Of a stretch of 64,000 nt of DNA, positions 25,525 through 34,184 are shown piece after piece. The notes under the pieces are model-generated. The model saw nothing but the letters and a program-made list of their open reading frames with translations. It ran no database searches and was not told where the DNA came from. The stretch comes from Streptomyces sp. f51 (GTDB lineage Bacteria > Actinomycetota > Actinomycetes > Streptomycetales > Streptomycetaceae). Where the stretch lies: contig NZ_CP149798.1 of NCBI RefSeq assembly GCF_037940415.1, positions 930,001 through 994,000 on the forward strand. The letters are read 5' to 3'. A program made the position numbers and the translations under genes. Numbering within the stretch: position 1 is the first letter of the stretch; the number at the start of each line of letters is the position of its first letter.

Positions 25525-27105
25525 GTGGCACGGCGCCCTCTCCCCCGCATCCTCAGCAACGGCACCGCACAGATCGCCAAGAGCAGGGAGCTGGCCCGGA
25601 CGGCAGCCGACAGCGCCACCGATGTCCTCCATCCACTGATCACGGTCACCCGTGGACTGCGCCGGCTGGCAGCCGCCGGACGGCGCAAGTGGGCCGCCAC
25701 TCCCAAGGACCGGCGCGGACCGCTGCTGTTCCTGGTGGCCTCGGTCGTCCTGATCGTGGCCCTGGTGCCGTACGGACCGCTGCTCGCCGTCATCACTCTG
25801 ATGGCGGCGGCGGCATGGACCGGTCGCGAGCGCACCCCACCGCCCGCGACCGGCCCTGACGAGGCGCAGATCGGGCGTCTCCAGTCCCTCTACGAGGCGC
25901 TCGTCCCCTACTTCTCCGCGGCCGACGACCCGGCTCCCCTGTACGCCCACGGCGGCGACTGGGAGAAGGCGTTCGCCTCGTACGACTTCGACGACGACGG
26001 ACGGATCTCCCGTCTGCTCGTCCACTACCCGGCGTACTTCACGGACGGCGAGGCGGACTCCCGTGCCCGCATCGAGCAGTTGCTGCACGCCAAGTCGGGC
26101 CGAGGCCGTGAGTACCACTTCGACTGGGACGAGGAGGGCAACGAACTCACCGTCACGGTCCTGCCGCCGCTGCCCACCGACATCGCCGCCCAGCGCTTCG
26201 TCACCGCGCCCGGCGAGACGGTCCTCGGATTCACCGATCCGGGCGACGTCCAGCGCACGCTTCCCCTCACCCACGGGGAGGAGCGGCGCGACGTCCCTCC
26301 GGTCGTCTGGCGCACGGGCGTCCGCTCGACCGAGCCGCACCTGCTGATCACCGGCGAACCGGGCGCCGGCACGACCACACTCCTGCGCTCCATCGCCTTG
26401 CAGGCCCTCCAGTACGGGGATGTCGTCGTCGTCGACGGCGGAGGCACCGGCGAGTACGCGTGTCTGACCGGGCGCGAGGGCGTCCTGGCCGTCGAGTGCT
26501 CGACGGGCGGGGCGCTGGCCAGTCTGGAGTGGGCGGCGCACGAGACCGAGCGGCGGCTGATCGCCGCGAACCGCGCACGGCAGTCCGGACACCCCGCCCC
26601 CGACGACATCAGGAACCCGCTGTGGATCCTGCTGGACCGGCCCGGCGCGCTCGGCCATCTGGCCGCCGCCGACGGACGCGAGGACCCGCTGTCCCTGCTC
26701 CAGATCCCGCTGCGGCACGGACGCGCGGCGGGCGTCACGGTCGTGGTCGCCGAGCATGTCGAGAACCTGGACTCCGTCGGGGAGGCGGTGCACCAGCACA
26801 CCCGCGCGCGCGTGGTGCTCGGCGCCGTCCCGGCGGCTCAGCTCGAAGCGGTGCTGGGCGCTCCTCCGCACACCACCCCGACCCGGGACGTGCCGCCCGG
26901 CCGCGGCTACGCCCGCCTGGGCACCGGGCCCGTGCTGCGGCTCCAGGTCCCGGCCACGCCCGACCCCTACGACGAGGCCACGAGCGAGGCGCAGCGGCGG
27001 GCGGTCCTCGACCTGCTGCCGGAACGGACGACCCCGGGCGACGCGGCCGAAGCACCCCCGCCCGAGGTCGCCGGGATCGCCGGGGCCGTGGTGGCGGAGG
27101 GGTAG
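25525..27105 (+). CDS. sffA: SffA, FtsK/SpoIIIE-like membrane ATPase homologue
   Basis: 526 residues from the GTG at 25525 (AGGAG upstream). A hydrophobic pair (about 72-106) anchors it; an acidic linker region follows, then a P-loop domain (about 265-480). In sporulating Streptomyces SffA is targeted to septa by SmeA and is thought to help DNA segregation. Odd: the Walker A motif reads GEPGAGTTT (residues 277-285), with Thr283 where the catalytic Lys should be, and the Walker B strand LWILLDR has Arg372 after the Asp371. As written, this copy should not hydrolyse ATP normally. Confidence 0.85.
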   Translation: MARRPLPRILSNGTAQIAKSRELARTAADSATDVLHPLITVTRGLRRLAAAGRRKWAATPKDRRGPLLFLVASVVLIVALVPYGPLLAVITLMAAAAWTGRERTPPPATGPDEAQIGRLQSLYEALVPYFSAADDPAPLYAHGGDWEKAFASYDFDDDGRISRLLVHYPAYFTDGEADSRARIEQLLHAKSGRGREYHFDWDEEGNELTVTVLPPLPTDIAAQRFVTAPGETVLGFTDPGDVQRTLPLTHGEERRDVPPVVWRTGVRSTEPHLLITGEPGAGTTTLLRSIALQALQYGDVVVVDGGGTGEYACLTGREGVLAVECSTGGALASLEWAAHETERRLIAANRARQSGHPAPDDIRNPLWILLDRPGALGHLAAADGREDPLSLLQIPLRHGRAAGVTVVVAEHVENLDSVGEAVHQHTRARVVLGAVPAAQLEAVLGAPPHTTPTRDVPPGRGYARLGTGPVLRLQVPATPDPYDEATSEAQRRAVLDLLPERTTPGDAAEAPPPEVAGIAGAVVAEG

Positions 27106-27137
27106 GGACTCCGCCCCGAGGTCCGCGTGAACAGGAG

Positions 27138-27169
27138 AGGGGCCGGAACCCGGACGGGTTCCGGCCCCT
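27138..27169 (+). terminator. Terminator of smeA-sffA
   Basis: Perfect 14-bp stem (27138-27151 with 27156-27169, AGGGGCCGGAACCC) and a 4-nt loop (GGAC), 32 bp after the sffA stop. Confidence 0.88.
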
Positions 27170-27216
27170 TCGCGTCACGCGACGAACGCCCGGTGCCGTC
27201 GGCGTACAGGAGGAAT

Positions 27217-27290
27217 CCCGGACCCGGCCGGCCTCCGGCCGCGAACACCCGGGCCCGGCCGGCCTCGGGCCGTGAATACCCGGGCCCGTG
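27217..27290. repeat. 31-bp tandem repeat, two full copies and a partial third
   Basis: Copies 27217-27247 and 27248-27278 share CCCGG-CCCGGCCGGCCTC-GGCCG-GAA-A; a third begins at 27279 and diverges after ten bases. A shorter pair containing TGCATCACGG follows (27294-27334). Non-coding, between the sffA terminator and the MocR stop. Confidence 0.75.
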
Positions 27291-27357
27291 CAGTGCATCA
27301 CGGCCCAGGTCGGAGCCGGCCGGTGCATCACGGTCCGGGCCCCCGGCCCCTCCGGTG

Positions 27358-28857
27358 TCACGCCACGAACGTGCGGGGCGCGTCCTCTCCTCCGTTGACT
27401 CCCGTCTCGACCAGCCGGGCGGCCGCGGCCAGGCGGGCCGCCGCCTCGTCCGCCACCGCGCCGCCCACCGTGAACGGCAGCCGCACATAGCCCTCGAAGG
27501 CGCCGTCCACCCCGAACCGGGGCCCCGAGGGCACCCGTACGCCCACGCGCTCGCCGACCTCGGCCAGCCGCGACCCGGACAGACCGCCCGTACGCACCCA
27601 CAGCGTCAGACCGCCGCGCGGCACGGTGAACTCCCACCGGGGCAGCTCCCTGCGCAGGGCCGCCACGAGGGCGTCACGGTTCTCGCGCGCCTGGCCCCGC
27701 CGGATGTCGACGGCCTGCTCCCAACCCCCCGTGCTGAGGAGCCAGTTCACGCCGAGCTGCTCCAGCACGGGCGTGCCGAGGTCGGCGTAGGCGCGCGCGG
27801 CGACCAGGCTGCGGATGACGTCGGGGGCGGCCCGCACCCAGCCGATCCGCATGCCCGCCCAGAACGCCTTGCTCGCCGAGCCCACGGTGATCACGGTCGA
27901 GCCGGCCGGGTCGAAGCCGCACACGGGGCGCGGCATCTCCAGCCCCTCGTCCAGGTGCAGCTCGCTCATCGTCTCGTCGACGACGAGCACCGTTCCGGCC
28001 GAGCGCGCCGCGTCCACGAGCCCGCGCCGCTGGTCCTCGCCGGCGAGCGCGCCGGTGGGATTGTGGAAGTCGGCGACGACGTACGCGAGGCGGGGCGCCG
28101 CGTCGCGCAGGACCTGGCGCCAGCGGTCCATGTCCCAGCCGGCCAGCCCCTCGGCCATCGCGACCGGCACCAGCCGGGCACCGGCCTCCCGCATCAGCTG
28201 GAGGATGTTGGCATAGGAAGGGGACTCCACGGCGATGCGCTCGCCGCGGCCCGCGAAGAGATGACAGATCGCGTCGATCGCGCCCATCGCGCCGGTGGTC
28301 ACCATGATCTGCTCGGGCATGGTCGGGATACCGCGTGCCGTGTACCGCTCCGCGAGCATGGCGCGCAGCGCGGGAAGGCCGGCGGGGTAGTCGCCGTGCG
28401 TGTGCGCGTACGGCGGCAGTTCCTCCAGGGCGCCCTGGACGGCACGGGTCAGCCACGGCTCGGGCGCGGGCAGCGCCGCGCAGCCGAGGTCGATCATCGA
28501 GCCGAGGGTCTCGGGCGGCAGCGGCTCGAGACCACGTGCGGGCAGCGGATTGCCGGCGGGGACCGCGGTCCAGCTGCCCGCTCCGCGGCGCGACTCCAGG
28601 AACCCCTCCGCGCGCAGCGCCTCGTAGGCCGCGGCGACGGTCGTACGGCTGACGGACAGGGCCAGCGCCAGCTCCCGTTCGGCGGGCAGACGGGCGGCGA
28701 CCGGCACCCGGCCTTCGAGCACGAGCAGCCGCACCCCGTCGGCGAGCGCGCGATACGCCGGCGGACGGCGGGTCCCCGGCCCGGCCGGCCGCTCCTGCTG
28801 CGAGTTGAGGAGCCGGGCCAGCTGGGCGGCCCCCACCGCCGAAGTCCACTGCGCCAT
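27358..28857 (-). CDS. MocR-family transcriptional regulator (YczR-like, PLP-binding)
   Basis: 499 residues. N-terminal GntR-type winged HTH (about 30-95; RLPAERELALALSVSRTTVAAAYEALRAEGF in outline) fused to a fold-type I aminotransferase domain (about 130-480). The PLP lysine is in SASKAFWAGMRIGW, and the Asp of VADFHNPTGAL and Tyr of SPSYANI are in place. MocR proteins bind PLP and act as activators or repressors. It is divergent from a YczE-like membrane protein, the usual YczR/YczE pairing, so it probably controls that gene. ATG 28857 chosen as the only good start ahead of the HTH. Confidence 0.93.
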   Translation of the reverse strand: MAQWTSAVGAAQLARLLNSQQERPAGPGTRRPPAYRALADGVRLLVLEGRVPVAARLPAERELALALSVSRTTVAAAYEALRAEGFLESRRGAGSWTAVPAGNPLPARGLEPLPPETLGSMIDLGCAALPAPEPWLTRAVQGALEELPPYAHTHGDYPAGLPALRAMLAERYTARGIPTMPEQIMVTTGAMGAIDAICHLFAGRGERIAVESPSYANILQLMREAGARLVPVAMAEGLAGWDMDRWRQVLRDAAPRLAYVVADFHNPTGALAGEDQRRGLVDAARSAGTVLVVDETMSELHLDEGLEMPRPVCGFDPAGSTVITVGSASKAFWAGMRIGWVRAAPDVIRSLVAARAYADLGTPVLEQLGVNWLLSTGGWEQAVDIRRGQARENRDALVAALRRELPRWEFTVPRGGLTLWVRTGGLSGSRLAEVGERVGVRVPSGPRFGVDGAFEGYVRLPFTVGGAVADEAAARLAAAARLVETGVNGGEDAPRTFVA

Positions 28858-28895
28858 GATTCCAGTCCACCTTCCCCGAATTGGCCATGGATGTA

Positions 28896-28937
28896 GCCAC
28901 TTCTCACGCCACAGAGTGTCATGCGCCAGGCCACTTC
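28896..28937. promoter_or_regulatory. Candidate MocR-binding direct repeats
   Basis: GCCACTTC occurs at 28896-28903 and again at 28930-28937 in the short region between the MocR gene and its divergent target. MocR regulators often bind direct repeats spaced a few helical turns apart. Low-to-moderate confidence. Confidence 0.35.
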
Positions 28938-28956
28938 CACCACTGAGGGGCATCCC

Positions 28957-29643
28957 GTGTCCACACCTTCCGAGTCCGCACCCGCCGGGGGTCCCGGTTC
29001 CGGGCGGCTTCCCCGCCGCCTCGTCCAGCTCTACATCGGGCTCGCCGTGTACGGCGCGAGCGCGGCGTTCATGGTGGAGGCGGGCTTCGGCCTGGAGCCG
29101 TGGGGCGTCCTGCACCAGGGCCTCGCCGAGCGGACCGGCCTGACGATCGGTGTCGTGTCGATCATCGTGGGGGCGGCGGTGCTGCTCCTGTGGATCCCGC
29201 TGCGCCAGCGGCCCGGCCTCGGCACCGTCTCCAACGTGTTCGTGGTCGGCCTCGCCATGGACGGCACGCTCGCGCTGGTCCCCGACGTCCACTCCCTGGC
29301 CGTGCGGATTCCGCTGCTGGTGGCGGGCGTGGTGCTGAACGGCGTGGCCACGGGTCTGTACATCTCGGCCAGCTTCGGCCCGGGGCCCCGCGACGGTCTG
29401 ATGACGGGACTGCACCGGCGTACGGGCCGCTCGGTCCGTCTCGTGCGCACCGTCCTCGAAGTGGCCGTCGTCGTGACCGGCTTCGCGCTCGGCGGCACGG
29501 TCGGGATCGGCACGGTGCTCTACGCCGTCGCCATCGGCCCGCTGGCCCAGTTCTTCCTGCGGGTGTTCGCCGCCCGTCCGGAACCGGCCGTCAGCGCCGT
29601 TGTCGCCCCGGGTCAACCCGAGCACGCCATACTGCCCGGGTGA
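28957..29643 (+). CDS. YczE/YitT-like integral membrane protein
   Basis: 228 residues with five to six membrane helices; the first part (LVQLYIGLAVYGASAAFMVEAGFGLEPWGVLHQGL in outline) and the PGPRDGLMTGLHRRTGRSVR loop are characteristic of the YczE family. GTG at 28957 is chosen because GAGGGG lies upstream; an ATG at 28921 has no ribosome site. The stop overlaps the GDPD start (GTGA). Transport or sensing role unknown; regulated by the divergent MocR protein by analogy with yczR-yczE loci. Confidence 0.87.
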   Translation: MSTPSESAPAGGPGSGRLPRRLVQLYIGLAVYGASAAFMVEAGFGLEPWGVLHQGLAERTGLTIGVVSIIVGAAVLLLWIPLRQRPGLGTVSNVFVVGLAMDGTLALVPDVHSLAVRIPLLVAGVVLNGVATGLYISASFGPGPRDGLMTGLHRRTGRSVRLVRTVLEVAVVVTGFALGGTVGIGTVLYAVAIGPLAQFFLRVFAARPEPAVSAVVAPGQPEHAILPG

Positions 29644-30407
29644 GTACGCGCACCCTTCACCCCTACCTCGACCACCCCGGCCCGATCCCCTTCGCGCACC
29701 GCGGCGGGTCGGCGGACGGCCTGGAGAACACCCTGGCGCAGTTCCGGCGGGCGGTGGACGCCGGATACCGCTACATCGAGACCGACGTGCACGCCACGGC
29801 GGACGGCAGGCTGGTCGCCTTCCACGACACGACCCTGGACCGGGTGACCGACGGCGCGGGCAGGATCGCCGACCTTCCCTGGGAGGACGTGCGCCAGGCG
29901 CGCGTGGCGGGCGAGGAGCCCGTCCCCCTCTTCGAGGAACTGCTCGAGGAACTCCCCGACGTGCGCTGGAACATCGACGTCAAGGCCGAGCCGGCCCTTC
30001 TGCCGCTGCTCGACCTGATCGGCCGCACGGACGCCTGGGACCGGATCTGCGTCGGCTCGTTCTCGGAGGCCCGCGTGACCCGGGCGCAGCATCTCGCCGG
30101 TCCGCGCCTCGCGACCTCGTTCGGTACCCGGGGGGTGCTCAACCTGCGGCTGCGCTCCTGGGGCGTGCCGGCCGCGGTGCGCCGCTCCGCGGTCGCGGCC
30201 CAGGTTCCGGAGACCCAGTCGGGTGTGCCGGTCGTCGACCGCCGCTTCGTGCGGGCCGCCCACGCGCGCGGGCTCCAGGTCCACGTGTGGACCGTGAACG
30301 AATCGGAACGCATGCACCGGCTCCTGGACCTGGGAGTCGATGGCATCATGACCGATCACATCGACACACTGCGCAAGGTCCTGGAAGACCGGGGCACCTG
30401 GTTCTGA
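29640..30407 (+). CDS. Glycerophosphodiester phosphodiesterase family protein
   Basis: 255 residues, TIM-barrel GDPD. All catalytic motifs are at the N-terminus: FAHRGG (His and Arg), LENTLAQF, YIETDVHATADG (Glu, Asp) and VAFHD (His). These bind the metal and cleave glycerophosphodiesters to glycerol-3-phosphate and an alcohol. No signal peptide, so probably cytoplasmic. GTG start couples it to the YczE-like gene; the next gene follows after 40 bp. Confidence 0.95.
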   Translation: MSTRTLHPYLDHPGPIPFAHRGGSADGLENTLAQFRRAVDAGYRYIETDVHATADGRLVAFHDTTLDRVTDGAGRIADLPWEDVRQARVAGEEPVPLFEELLEELPDVRWNIDVKAEPALLPLLDLIGRTDAWDRICVGSFSEARVTRAQHLAGPRLATSFGTRGVLNLRLRSWGVPAAVRRSAVAAQVPETQSGVPVVDRRFVRAAHARGLQVHVWTVNESERMHRLLDLGVDGIMTDHIDTLRKVLEDRGTWF

Positions 30408-30447
30408 GCCTCCTCGCGCGGTCCGTTCACGGGGAAGCGAGGCACGG

Positions 30448-31803
30448 GTGAGCACGGACACCGTGCGGGCGGGGGCGGCCGACGAGGCCGCGGAGCGCCG
30501 GCGAGAACAGCGCGGCTGGTACTTCTACGACTGGGCCTGCTCCGTCTATTCGACGAGCGTGCTCACCGTGTTCCTCGGCCCCTATCTGACGGCGGTGGGC
30601 AAGCACGCGGCGGACGCGGACGGGTTCGTCCATCCGCTGGGGATACCGCTGCGCGCCGGTTCCTTCTTCGCGTACGCGGTCTCCGCCTCGGTCATCCTCT
30701 CCATCGTCGTGATGCCGATGGCGGGCGCCGCCGCCGACCGCAGCGGCCGCAAGAAGCCGCTGCTCGCGGCCGCGGCCTATCTGGGCGCGGCGGCCACCAC
30801 TGGCATGTTCTTCCTCGACGGCGACCGCTATCTGCTGGGCGGGCTGCTCCTGATCGTCGCGAACGCCTCGCTGGCCGTCTCGATGGTCCTGTACAACTCC
30901 TACCTCCCGCAGATCGCCCCGCCGGAGGAGCGCGACGCGGTCTCCTCCAAGGGCTGGGCCTTCGGGTACGCGGCGGGCTCGCTGGTGCTGGTGGGGAACC
31001 TGGTCCTGTTCACCGCCCATGACAGTTTCGGCGTCTCCGAGTCGACCGCCGTGCGCATCTGCCTGGCCTCGGCGGGTGTCTGGTGGGGCGCCTTCACGCT
31101 CGTACCGCTGAAGCGGCTGCGCGACCGCCGGGCGCCCGCGGCCTCCGCCGGACAGGCGTCCGCGCACGGATGGCGGCAACTGGCCGCCACGGTGCGGGAC
31201 ATGCGCCGCCAGCCCCTCACGCTCTCGTTCCTGCTCGCCTACCTCATCTACAACGACGGCATCCAGACGGTCATCTCGCAGGCCTCGGTCTACGGCTCCG
31301 AGGAGCTGGGCCTCAGCCAGTCGACCCTGATCACCGCCGTACTCCTGGTCCAGGTGCTCGCGGTCGGGGGCGCACTGGGCATGGGCCGGCTGGCTCGTAC
31401 CCACGGCGCCAAACGCACCATTCTCGGCTCACTCGTCGCCTGGACGCTGACCCTCGCCGCCGGGTTCTTCCTGCCCGCGGGCGAGCCCGTGTGGTTCTTC
31501 GTCCTGGCCTGCTGCATCGGGCTGGTCCTCGGAGGCAGTCAGGCGCTGTCGCGGTCGCTGTTCTCGCACCTCGTGCCGAGCGGCAAGGAGGCCGAGTACT
31601 TCTCCGCCTACGAGATGAGCGACCGCGGGATGAGCTGGCTCGGCCCGCTGCTGTTCGGCCTGACCTACCAGCTGACGGGAAGCTACCGGGACGCGATCAT
31701 CTCGCTCGTGGTCTTCTTCGTCATCGGCTTCGTCCTGCTCGCGCGCGTTCCGGTGCGCCGGGCGGTGCGGGACGCGGGCAATCCCGTACCCGAGATGATT
31801 TAG
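30448..31803 (+). CDS. UMF1-type MFS transporter (Atg22-related)
   Basis: 451 residues and about 12 membrane helices. The start RGWYFYDWACSVYSTSVLTV is the UMF1/Atg22 family signature (YDWA...Y), and GSQALSRSLFSHLVPSG with the following EYFSAYEMSDRG is the second. Family members are efflux-type permeases of uncertain substrate; the fungal Atg22 exports amino acids from vacuoles. GTG start; 40 bp after the GDPD gene, so likely the same transcript. Confidence 0.92.
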   Translation: MSTDTVRAGAADEAAERRREQRGWYFYDWACSVYSTSVLTVFLGPYLTAVGKHAADADGFVHPLGIPLRAGSFFAYAVSASVILSIVVMPMAGAAADRSGRKKPLLAAAAYLGAAATTGMFFLDGDRYLLGGLLLIVANASLAVSMVLYNSYLPQIAPPEERDAVSSKGWAFGYAAGSLVLVGNLVLFTAHDSFGVSESTAVRICLASAGVWWGAFTLVPLKRLRDRRAPAASAGQASAHGWRQLAATVRDMRRQPLTLSFLLAYLIYNDGIQTVISQASVYGSEELGLSQSTLITAVLLVQVLAVGGALGMGRLARTHGAKRTILGSLVAWTLTLAAGFFLPAGEPVWFFVLACCIGLVLGGSQALSRSLFSHLVPSGKEAEYFSAYEMSDRGMSWLGPLLFGLTYQLTGSYRDAIISLVVFFVIGFVLLARVPVRRAVRDAGNPVPEMI

Positions 31804-31971
31804 CGTCCGGGGCCAAAGAGCGGTAGTGTACGCGTTTGGCCTGCCTGCCGTACCGTTACTGCGCGTCAATGATACTGAAGCGTTGGGTGACATCTGATGC
31901 CAGATGTGACAAAGCGGGCGACGGTGGGTACAACAAGGGGCGGCTACGACGGCGACGCATGACCCACAACG

Positions 31972-31997
31972 GGAATCTTTACCGCCGACCGGACGTT
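31972..31997 (+). promoter_or_regulatory. SigR-type promoter of rbpA
   Basis: GGAAT (31972-31976), exactly 18 bp, then GTT (31995-31997): a full match to the SigR (thiol-stress sigma factor) consensus GGAAT-N18-GTT. rbpA is a known SigR regulon member in S. coelicolor. It places the transcript start about 55 bp before the rbpA ATG. Confidence 0.92.
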
Positions 31998-32058
31998 GAC
32001 CGGATGACGACGACAGCGACACCTGTCCTGTGGGCGACAAGCCCGGGAGGCACGATTC

Positions 32059-32433
32059 ATGAGTGAGCGAGCTCTTCGCGGCACACGCCTCGTAGTGACC
32101 AGCTATGAGACGGACCGCGGCATCGACCTGGCCCCGCGCCAGGCCGTGGAGTACGCATGCGAGAAGGGGCACCGGTTTGAGATGCCCTTCTCGGTGGAGG
32201 CCGAAATTCCGCCGGAGTGGGAGTGCAAGGTCTGCGGGGCCCAGGCACTTCTCGTCGACGGCGACGGCCCTGAGGAAAAGAAGGCGAAGCCCGCGCGCAC
32301 GCACTGGGACATGCTGATGGAGCGGCGCACTCGCGAGGAGCTCGAAGAGGTCCTCGAGGAGCGTCTGGCCGTTCTTCGCTCCGGCGCGATGAACATCGCG
32401 GTGCATCCGCGGGACAGCCGCAAGTCCGCCTGA
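32059..32433 (+). CDS. rbpA: RNA polymerase-binding protein RbpA
   Basis: 124 residues. N-terminal tail, central zinc-binding core (Cys34, His38, Cys56, Cys59 in ACEKGHRFE and CKVCG), basic linker (KKAKPARTHWDMLMERR) and C-terminal sigma-interaction domain (REELEEVLEERLAVLRSG). RbpA binds RNA polymerase and group 1/2 sigma factors and stabilises the open complex; essential or near-essential in actinobacteria. Matches SCO1421 from memory. Driven at least by the SigR promoter just upstream; terminator follows. Confidence 0.98.
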   Translation: MSERALRGTRLVVTSYETDRGIDLAPRQAVEYACEKGHRFEMPFSVEAEIPPEWECKVCGAQALLVDGDGPEEKKAKPARTHWDMLMERRTREELEEVLEERLAVLRSGAMNIAVHPRDSRKSA

Positions 32434-32467
32434 CCCCTTACGGGGTCGAGCGGCATACACCGCACGC

Positions 32468-32512
32468 CGAGACCGCGGGCACCGTACATCAGGTACGGGG
32501 CCCGCGGTCTCG
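32468..32512 (+). terminator. rbpA terminator
   Basis: Long hairpin: outer arms 32468-32480 and 32500-32512 (13 bp, CGAGACCGCGGGC) with an inner 6-bp extension (32482-32487 with 32493-32498) across one mismatch, loop ATCAG. Confidence 0.85.
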
Positions 32513-32581
32513 TGCGTTCCGGTGCACCCGCATGAGGGCGACGCGGGTGAAGACCGTGAGGTGGACCCCTGTGAACGCGAA

Positions 32582-32624
32582 TCCGCCGGATCCCGGACCG
32601 CGTCACGGTCCGGGATCCGGCGGA
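32582..32624 (-). terminator. fxsA terminator
   Basis: Perfect 19-bp stem (32582-32600 with 32606-32624) and 5-nt loop, 23 bp downstream of the fxsA stop. Also a second barrier for transcription from rbpA. Confidence 0.88.
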
Positions 32625-32646
32625 ACGACTGCCGCGGCGGGACGCC

Positions 32647-33213
32647 CTAGCGGTTAAGGGGCGGATAGTGGCCTCCGGGCTCGCTCGGGGTCTCGTCCCT
32701 GATGACCTCGCCCTGGACCACCTTGCCGTCGGGACGGTGCATACGGGCCTGCTGGAAGGCGTCGCCGACGGAACCGGGGGTGGCCAGCCGCACCTTGCGC
32801 TCGAAGGCGCCCTGCGCGGAGCGGCTGACGATCTTCTGGACCGGCGGGACCAGCAGGAGCAGGCCGATCGCGTCGGAGATCAGCCCCGGGATCATCAGGA
32901 GCAGACCGCCGAGCATCGTCAGGCCGTTGCCCCGACCGCTCTCGCCCGGGGCGGCCGCACCGCCCTGCGCCTGCTGGAGCGTCTGGCTCAGATTCCGGAA
33001 GGCGCGCCGGCCGGCCCGCTTGATGACCACGGCGCCGAGGACGAACCCGGCGACCAGCAGCAGGAACACCGTGAAGCCGCTCGTGGCCCGCGCGACGAGC
33101 GTCAGCAGCCAGATCTCCAGCACCAGCCACACGGCGACACCGAGCGGCAGGAAGGTGCGCAACCGCGAGCGCCGCGGGCGGGAGGATGTGGGGGTGGGAA
33201 CGCCTGTCGTCAT
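32647..33213 (-). CDS. fxsA: FxsA family membrane protein
   Basis: 188 residues. Three to four membrane helices (about 20-42, 44-65, and the pair around TMLGGLLLMIPGLISDAIGL at about 100-125), which is the FxsA core with its conserved PGLISD-G motif. E. coli FxsA reduces F-plasmid exclusion of phage T7; the cellular role is otherwise unclear. The C-terminal 60 residues are soluble and Streptomyces-like. Convergent with rbpA, as in S. coelicolor. Confidence 0.93.
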   Translation of the reverse strand: MTTGVPTPTSSRPRRSRLRTFLPLGVAVWLVLEIWLLTLVARATSGFTVFLLLVAGFVLGAVVIKRAGRRAFRNLSQTLQQAQGGAAAPGESGRGNGLTMLGGLLLMIPGLISDAIGLLLLVPPVQKIVSRSAQGAFERKVRLATPGSVGDAFQQARMHRPDGKVVQGEVIRDETPSEPGGHYPPLNR

Positions 33214-33322
33214 GCTCCCAGTGTGCCTGGGCGCACCTCAATTCGGGATAAGCGGACGCTCAATCCGCGTGGGGGCCGTCGGCCCCGCCGTGCGGACACC
33301 GCTCGCGGCCCACACAGCAGTA

Positions 33323-33368
33323 CGGGCCCATCGGTCCCTCCTGTCGCCAGGAGGGGCCGGTGGGCCCG
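33323..33368 (-). terminator. ppm1 terminator
   Basis: 21-bp stem with two G-T wobbles (33323-33343 with 33348-33368) and a 4-nt loop, about 20 bp after the ppm1 stop. Confidence 0.88.
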
Positions 33369-33386
33369 CACGATGTCGCGATGACG

Positions 33387-34184
33387 TCAGGACGACCGCT
33401 TGCGGCGGGCGGTGAACTTGCCGACCCGCTCGCCCACACCCCACGTGGTGACGCGCCACAGCGCCTCCACGAGGATGTCGCGGCTCATCTTGGAGTCGCC
33501 CAGTTCGCGTTCCACGAAGGTGATCGGGACCTCGACGACGTGGTAGCCGGCCTTCACCGCGCGACGGGCGAGGTCGACCTGGAAGCAGTAGCCCTGAGAG
33601 GCGACCTCGCTGAGGCCGAGGCCTTCGAGGGTCTCGCGGCGGAAGGCGCGGTAGCCGCCGGTCACGTCCCGGATCGGTACGTCGAGCAGGACGCGGGAGT
33701 AGAGGCTGCCTCCGCGCGAGATGAACTCGCGGGACTTGGGCCAGTTCACCACGCGGCCGCCCGGAACCCAGCGCGAGCCGAGGACGAGGTCGGCGCCCTT
33801 GAGCGCGGTCAGCAGGCGGGGAAGCTCCTCCGGCTGGTGCGAGCCGTCGGCGTCCATCTCGACGAGGACGCCGTAGCCGTTGTCCAGACCCCAGCGGAAC
33901 CCGGCGAGGTAGGCGGCGCCGAGCCCTTCCTTGCCCTTGCGGTGCAGGACCTGGACGTTCTCGTCCTCGGCGGCCAGCTCGTCCGCGAGCTTGCCCGTCC
34001 CGTCGGGGCTGTTGTCGTCCGCCACCAGCACGTGCGCCTCGGGCACGGCGGATCGCACCCGGCCGACGATCTTCTTGATGTTCTCCGCCTCGTTGTAGGT
34101 CGGAATGATCACCAAGGCCGTGCCGAGCGGGCCGAACCGCCTCCCCTGGGCTTCCGCCGCGAGGGTCCCGTCGCCGTCGTTCAC
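33387..34184 (-). CDS. ppm1: Polyprenol monophosphomannose synthase (Ppm1/Dpm1, GT2)
   Basis: 265 residues. GT2 motifs in order: IIPTYNEAENI, ADDNSPDGT, EMDADGSHQPEE (donor/metal Asp), GSRWVPGG, and TGGYRAFRRE. It transfers mannose from GDP-mannose to polyprenyl phosphate, supplying the Pmt O-mannosyltransferase. In S. coelicolor the enzyme (SCO1423, from memory) is needed for glycoprotein synthesis and phage phiC31 infection. GTG at 34184 chosen for the GAAGGGG just upstream. No fused N-acyltransferase domain, unlike mycobacterial Ppm1, and no C-terminal membrane helices. Confidence 0.95.
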   Translation of the reverse strand: MNDGDGTLAAEAQGRRFGPLGTALVIIPTYNEAENIKKIVGRVRSAVPEAHVLVADDNSPDGTGKLADELAAEDENVQVLHRKGKEGLGAAYLAGFRWGLDNGYGVLVEMDADGSHQPEELPRLLTALKGADLVLGSRWVPGGRVVNWPKSREFISRGGSLYSRVLLDVPIRDVTGGYRAFRRETLEGLGLSEVASQGYCFQVDLARRAVKAGYHVVEVPITFVERELGDSKMSRDILVEALWRVTTWGVGERVGKFTARRKRSS

